A stretch of DNA of 64,000 nt from Streptomyces sp. NBC_00433 (GTDB lineage Bacteria; Actinomycetota; Actinomycetes; Streptomycetales; Streptomycetaceae), in the NCBI GenBank assembly GCA_036015235.1, contig CP107926.1:124001-188000 (forward strand), in the 5' to 3' direction. The translations under genes and the position numbers were made by a program. Below the pieces are notes generated by a model. The model was given only the letters and a program-made list of their open reading frames with translations, was not told where the DNA came from and did no database searches. Positions 60,171 through 64,000 of the stretch are shown piece after piece (positions within the stretch are counted from its first letter, which is position 1; every line of letters begins with the position of its first letter).

Positions 60171-60194
60171 GTGGTCCTCCTCGAAGTGTCGTCG

Positions 60195-60231
60195 AAAAAA
60201 GGGGGGGGCCGCCGCGGACCTCGTGGCGGCC
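60195..60231 (-). terminator. Intrinsic terminator with T-run between aromatase and second SDR genes
   Basis: On the minus strand a hairpin with GGCCGCC/GGCGGCC arms (60207-60231) is followed by C8 and T6 (60195-60208). It lies after the aromatase stop and only 25 bp before the SDR start. It would split the PKS core transcript from the tailoring genes, or attenuate it. Confidence 0.65.
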
Positions 60232-60325
60232 GGTGCCCGGCCCCGGAGCCCGATCCGGCGGCCCGGCCCTGAAGAAGAAACGCGCCGAACGCCGGCGGTT
60301 CAGCGGTCGGCGCCGAACCCGGTGG

Positions 60326-61270
60326 TCAGCGGCGGGATTCGGCGTAGGTCTTGGCGTGTCCGAGGGTGGCGCGGCTGTTGGTGCTCAGTGCGTCCTGGAC
60401 GTGGGCCTTGCCTTCCGCGACGCCGGCGTCGGGTCCCAGGTAGGCGGTGACGTTCTCGGCCTTGAGGACGACGGTGTGCTGGGAGGTGGCCGCGACGCCG
60501 GTGGCGGTGGGCTGGAAGGTCCAGCAGCCGGTGTGCAGGTCCATCAGGGCCGGCAGGGTGGTCTGCTTGTAGACGATCCGGTCGTGGGGGAAGCAGACCC
60601 GGTAGGACTTGGTGGTGTGCACCGACCCGTTGGGGGACATGGTGTCCATCTCCAGTTCCTGCAGGCCCGGTTCGCTCTCGCCGAGGTTGACCCGGACCAC
60701 GTGCGGCAGGCGCTGCGACCACAGGTCGGCTTCGTTGATGAAGTCGTAGACGTCCTTGGGGTCGCCTTGGATGTGGACGGTGTCGGCGAAGGACCAGGTC
60801 AGCTTCTCCGAGCCGACCACCAGTTCGAGGTTGGTGCGCAGCGCGGCCAGCTCCGAGCGGGAGTTGCCGTCCACGGCCTGCTCGATCCAGGCCAGGCCCT
60901 CGGGGTCGTCGCCGATGGCCCGGTAGTCGTGCAGGAGCCTGACCCGGGAGGACTCCGCGGAGAGCGGTTCGATGATCCAGGCGCCGCCCATCGCGGCGAC
61001 CGGGGGGGTGGAGACCTCCTGGCGGAAGTCGATGCGCAGGGTGTCGGGGTGCAGGGCGCGCTGTGAGGTCCAGTTCTTGGGGGCGCCGTTGGCGGTGGCC
61101 CAGACCCGGATGCGTTCGTGGCCGGGGCCGTGGCCTGCTTGGTCGACGTGGATGGTCGGCGGGAAGATCCGCGGCCAGTTCTCCACCTCGGCGATCAGCC
61201 GGTAGACCTCGCGGGCCGGGGCGGCGACGGTGATCTCGTGCTCCACCTCGCGGACGACGGGGGTGTCCAT
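60326..61270 (-). CDS. Di-domain aromatase/cyclase
   Basis: 314 residues made of two SRPBCC/START-like domains: residues about 1-150 (VREVEHEITVAAPAREVYRLIAEVENWPRIFPPT) and about 155-314 (WSFADTVHIQGDPKDVYDFINEADLWSQRLPHV). This length and duplication are typical of the ActVII/Gra-ORF4 group, which cyclise and aromatise the first ring of reduced polyketides at C7-C12. GGGAGG precedes the ATG at 61270. It follows the ketoreductase in the core operon. Confidence 0.93.
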   Translation of the reverse strand: MDTPVVREVEHEITVAAPAREVYRLIAEVENWPRIFPPTIHVDQAGHGPGHERIRVWATANGAPKNWTSQRALHPDTLRIDFRQEVSTPPVAAMGGAWIIEPLSAESSRVRLLHDYRAIGDDPEGLAWIEQAVDGNSRSELAALRTNLELVVGSEKLTWSFADTVHIQGDPKDVYDFINEADLWSQRLPHVVRVNLGESEPGLQELEMDTMSPNGSVHTTKSYRVCFPHDRIVYKQTTLPALMDLHTGCWTFQPTATGVAATSQHTVVLKAENVTAYLGPDAGVAEGKAHVQDALSTNSRATLGHAKTYAESRR

Positions 61271-61293
61271 TGCTCGTTCCTCCCTGGCTGGGT

Positions 61294-62079
61294 TCAGAAG
61301 TTGCCCAGGCCGCCGCAGACGTTCAGCGCCTGGGCGGTGATGGAGGCGGCCGCGTCCGAGGCCAGGTAGCCGACCAGGCCGGCGACCTCCTGCGGCGTGG
61401 AGTACCGGCCGAGGGGGATCTTCGCGGTGAAGCGCTCCAGGATCGCCTCCTCGGTGGTGTCGTAGGCCACCGCGTAGCCTTCGCGGACGCGCTGGGCCAT
61501 GGGGGTCTCCACATAGCCCGGGCAGACCGCGTTGACGGTGATGCCGGTCGGCGCGAGTTCGTTGCCGAGTGCCTTGGTGAAGCCGACGACGCCGTGTTTG
61601 GACGCCGAGTAGGGGGCGCCCAGGACGACGCCCTGCTTGCCGGCGGTGGAGGCGATGTTGATGATCCGCCCGCGGGTCTTGTGCCGCATCCCGCCGGTGG
61701 TCAGGACCTCGCGGGTCAGGCGGAAGACGCTGTTGAGGTTGGTGTTGATCACGTCGTGCCACAGTTCGTCGGGGATGTCGGCGGTCACTCCGCCGCCGCT
61801 GCGGCCGGCGTTGTTGACCAGGACCTCGACGGTGCCCATGTGGTCGACGGCGGCGGCGACGAAGTCGCGTACCGAGGTGTCCTCGCGGACGTCCAGGGTG
61901 CGGCCGGCGACGTCGTGGCCCTCGGCGCGCAGTTCCTTGACGGTGGCCTCGATGCCGGCCGCGTCGCGGGCGCCGATGAAGACCCGGTGGCCCTGGGTGG
62001 CCAGCAGCCGGGCGACGGCCAGGCCGATGCCGCTGGTGGCGCCGGAGACCAGGGCCAGCGGCCCGCCCGGGGTGCTCAT
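61294..62079 (-). CDS. C9-type polyketide ketoreductase (ActIII-like)
   Basis: 261 residues with SGATSGIG, NNAGRSGGG, ASTAGKQGVVLGAPYSASKHG (catalytic Ser, Tyr and Lys) and ALNVCGGLGNF at the end. These are all hallmarks of the first-ring ketoreductases of type II PKSs that reduce the nascent chain at C9. Its ATG overlaps the ACP stop (ATGA). With the di-domain aromatase it implies a reduced aromatic skeleton. Confidence 0.95.
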   Translation of the reverse strand: MSTPGGPLALVSGATSGIGLAVARLLATQGHRVFIGARDAAGIEATVKELRAEGHDVAGRTLDVREDTSVRDFVAAAVDHMGTVEVLVNNAGRSGGGVTADIPDELWHDVINTNLNSVFRLTREVLTTGGMRHKTRGRIINIASTAGKQGVVLGAPYSASKHGVVGFTKALGNELAPTGITVNAVCPGYVETPMAQRVREGYAVAYDTTEEAILERFTAKIPLGRYSTPQEVAGLVGYLASDAAASITAQALNVCGGLGNF

Positions 62080-62339
62080 GCCGCCACCGTCAGCAGTTCG
62101 TTGACCGCGGCGATCAGTTCGCGGGGGGTGGCGTGGACGGAGAGGACCGACTCGTCCAGGGCGACCTCGTACTCGGTCTCGATGCGGCCGCCGGTCTCCA
62201 GGATCGCCAGTGATTCGTAGCCGATCGCCTCGAAGCCCTCGTCGAGGATGTCGCCGTCGAGGTCGACGGCCTCGTCGGCGCCGGCGCATTCGATCAGGAT
62301 GCGCTTGAGGTCGTCCAGGGTGAACTGCCGAGCGGTCAT
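62076..62339 (-). CDS. Acyl carrier protein of the type II PKS
   Basis: 87 residues. The phosphopantetheine serine lies in EAIGYESLAIL (Ser43), and the four-helix ACP layout is clear. It starts one base into the stop of the CLF gene (TGATG) and overlaps the ketoreductase by 4 bp, so stoichiometric translation with the minimal PKS is expected. Confidence 0.96.
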   Translation of the reverse strand: MTARQFTLDDLKRILIECAGADEAVDLDGDILDEGFEAIGYESLAILETGGRIETEYEVALDESVLSVHATPRELIAAVNELLTVAA

Positions 62340-63601
62340 CAGCGTGTCCTTTCTGTGTGGTCCGGCCCGGCCTGCGGCCCGGCGGCGTGGGCGGTGCGGG
62401 CCCGGACCACCAGCGCGGAGTTGAAGCCGCCGTATCCGCGGGCCAGCACCAGAGCGGTGCGTACCGGGGTGGGGCGGCCGCGGCCGGTGACCAGGTCCAG
62501 GTCGTAGTCGGCGGCCGGTTCGATGTTGACGGTGGGCGGGATGACCGAGTCGCGGATGGCCAGCAGCGCGGTCGCGGTGTCCAGGGCGCCCGCCCCGCAC
62601 GACAGGCGGCCGGTCATCGTCTTGGGTGCGGTGACCGGCACGCCGCGCGGCCCGAAGACCGCGCCGATCGCGTCGGCCTCGGCGCGGTCCAGTTCGGGGA
62701 TGCCGGCCGCGTCGGCGAAGACCACGTCGACCTGTGCGGGGCGGACCCCGGCGTCGTCCAGGGCGACTTCGATCGCCTTGCGCAGGCCCGCGCCGCCGGT
62801 GGCGTCGCGGGGGTCGAAGGTGGAGCCGTAGCCGGCGATCTCGCCGTAGATGCGGGCGCCGCGCAGGGCGGCGGCGTCGGCCTCCTCCAGGACCAGGATC
62901 GCGCCGCCCTCGCCGGGGACGTGGCCGCGGGCGTCGGCGTCGAAGGGCAGGTAGGCGCGGGCCGGCTGGTCGCTGGTGCTCATCCGGCCCGCTGCCAGCT
63001 GCGCGACCCAGCCCCACGGGCAGATCGTCGCGTCGACGGCGCCGGAGACCATCAGGCGGGTGCCGGCGCGGATCTGCCGGCGGGCCTGGGCCAGTGCGTC
63101 CAGGCCGCCGGCCTGGTCGCTGACGACGACGCCGCTGGGGCCCTTCATGCCGTGCCGGATGGAGATCTGGCCGCTGTTGACGGCGTAGAACCAGGCGAAG
63201 GACTGGTAGGCGCTGACGTGCTGGCTGCCCCTGCTCCACAGTTTGCGCAGCTCGCCCTGGCCGAACTCGAAGCCGCCGGCGGAGCTGGCGGTGACCACGC
63301 CCATGTGGTAGCCGTCCAGGCCGCGCGGTTCGATCGCCGCGTCGGCCAGCGCCCAGTCGGCGGCGACCAGCGCCATCCGCGTCATGTGGTCGGTCTGTAC
63401 GATCATCCGGCCCGTCAGATGGTCCTCGGCGACGAAGCCCTGGACCTCGCCGGCCAGGCGTGCCGGGTACTGCGAGGGGTCGAAGCGGGTGACCCGCCCG
63501 ATGCCGGATTTCCCGGCGCGGGTGGCGTCCCAGTAGGGGGCGGCGCCCAGCCCGTTGGGCGAGACCACCCCCAGGCCGGTGACCACGGTCGTCGCCGTCA
63601 T
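62339..63601 (-). CDS. Ketosynthase beta / chain-length factor
   Basis: 420 residues of KS fold in which the nucleophilic Cys is replaced by Gln ([12 protein letters not shown]), the defining feature of chain-length factors. [19 protein letters not shown] and [15 protein letters not shown] are typical. It pairs with KS-alpha to set polyketide length, but the length cannot be read from sequence by eye. ATGA overlap with KS-alpha. Confidence 0.95.
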   Translation of the reverse strand: MTATTVVTGLGVVSPNGLGAAPYWDATRAGKSGIGRVTRFDPSQYPARLAGEVQGFVAEDHLTGRMIVQTDHMTRMALVAADWALADAAIEPRGLDGYHMGVVTASSAGGFEFGQGELRKLWSRGSQHVSAYQSFAWFYAVNSGQISIRHGMKGPSGVVVSDQAGGLDALAQARRQIRAGTRLMVSGAVDATICPWGWVAQLAAGRMSTSDQPARAYLPFDADARGHVPGEGGAILVLEEADAAALRGARIYGEIAGYGSTFDPRDATGGAGLRKAIEVALDDAGVRPAQVDVVFADAAGIPELDRAEADAIGAVFGPRGVPVTAPKTMTGRLSCGAGALDTATALLAIRDSVIPPTVNIEPAADYDLDLVTGRGRPTPVRTALVLARGYGGFNSALVVRARTAHAAGPQAGPDHTERTR

Positions 63602-64000
63602 ACCGGCCTCCGCTCGGGACGGGTGAGGACCATCGCGCTCTGGAAGCCGCCGAAGCCGCTGCCGACGGTCAGCACGGTGTCGGTGTGCCAGTCCCGTGCG
63701 GTCAGCGGCACGTAGTCCAGGTCGCATTCGGGGTCGGGGGTGTGCAGGTTCGCCGTCGGCGGCACCACGTTCTGCGCCATCGCCAGTACCGAGGCGGCGA
63801 TCTCGATCGACCCGATCGCGCCCAGGGAGTGGCCGACCATCGACTTGATGGAGCTGACCGGGACCTTGCGGGCGTGCTCGCCCAAACTCAGCTTGAACGC
63901 CGCGGTCTCGTGCCGGTCGTTCTGCTTGGTGCCCGAGCCGTGCGCGTTGATGTAGTCGATGTCGGTGGCGTTCATCCGGGCCTGGTCCAGGGCCACCGAG
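63598..64000 (-). CDS. Ketosynthase alpha, C-terminal part (cut by window edge)
   Basis: At least 133 C-terminal residues continue beyond position 64000. [15 protein letters not shown] contains the first catalytic His, and [17 protein letters not shown] the lysine and second His. [13 protein letters not shown] is the closing motif. The active-site Cys lies outside the window. It is the first visible gene of the minimal PKS operon. Confidence 0.95.
   Translation of the reverse strand, partial: SVALDQARMNATDIDYINAHGSGTKQNDRHETAAFKLSLGEHARKVPVSSIKSMVGHSLGAIGSIEIAASVLAMAQNVVPPTANLHTPDPECDLDYVPLTARDWHTDTVLTVGSGFGGFQSAMVLTRPERRPV

Overview
The window is high-GC DNA with the gene style of a Streptomyces chromosome: GTG and TTG starts, ATGA overlaps, tap/tpg telomere genes, a DUF6479 protein, WYL and AfsR-like regulators, and a type II polyketide locus. 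No rRNA, tRNA or CRISPR array was seen. Remnants of two insertion sequences and several truncated genes point to an accessory, arm-like region.

Layout. 1-9.7 kb is a patchwork: an antitoxin gene under a perfect palindrome, a decayed IS5-type transposase, a small EF-hand-like protein next to a P450, a VOC protein divergent from a WYL regulator, an alpha/beta hydrolase-TetR-membrane protein operon, an exported protein, and fragments of an IS1182 transposase, an MmyB-type regulator and a NIPSNAP protein. 9.8-14 kb holds a DinB/MDMPI-fold protein, an MFS exporter with its winged-helix regulator, and a LOG-family gene.

14.0-36.2 kb is a non-ribosomal peptide cluster and the most interesting part. 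A minus-strand operon runs LeuC, LeuD-NTF2 fusion, branched-chain aminotransferase, M20 amidohydrolase, NRPS (C-A-T-TE) and methyltransferase, mostly joined by 4-bp ATGA overlaps. Around it lie a clavaminate-synthase-like oxygenase, a short LeuA-type synthase, a stand-alone glutamate-synthase FMN domain, MbtH, NRPS A-T and NRPS C-A-T. An atypical LuxR regulator, an archaeal-type asparagine synthetase (AsnA related to AsnRS) and an XRE-DUF4177 regulator close it. The genes imply a non-proteinogenic building block made by 2-oxo-acid plus acetyl-CoA chemistry and carried into a peptide of at least three residues. Hand-read specificity positions suggest an Asp/Asn-like residue last. No leuB is present. 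One testable idea is that 3-alkylmalate is amidated and rearranged to an alpha-hydroxy-beta-amino acid, as found in amastatin and bestatin.

37-46.4 kb contains an NB-ARC/TPR regulator, an HD-domain hydrolase, small exported or membrane proteins, two more gene remnants, and a HATPase/STAS pair that overlap tail to tail. 46.5-49.6 kb is the tpg-tap pair (terminal protein and telomere-associated protein), implying a linear replicon. 49.8-53.2 kb holds a lipoprotein, a DUF6479 protein, a lamin-tail exported protein, and a MarR regulator divergent from a prolyl-aminopeptidase-like hydrolase.

53.2-64 kb is a type II polyketide cluster read right to left: KS-alpha (cut by the window edge), KS-beta/CLF, ACP, ketoreductase, di-domain aromatase/cyclase, a second SDR, an MFS exporter, acyl-CoA carboxylase beta subunit, an acyltransferase-3, a SRPBCC protein, an unknown protein and a small gene with an apparent 1-nt frameshift.
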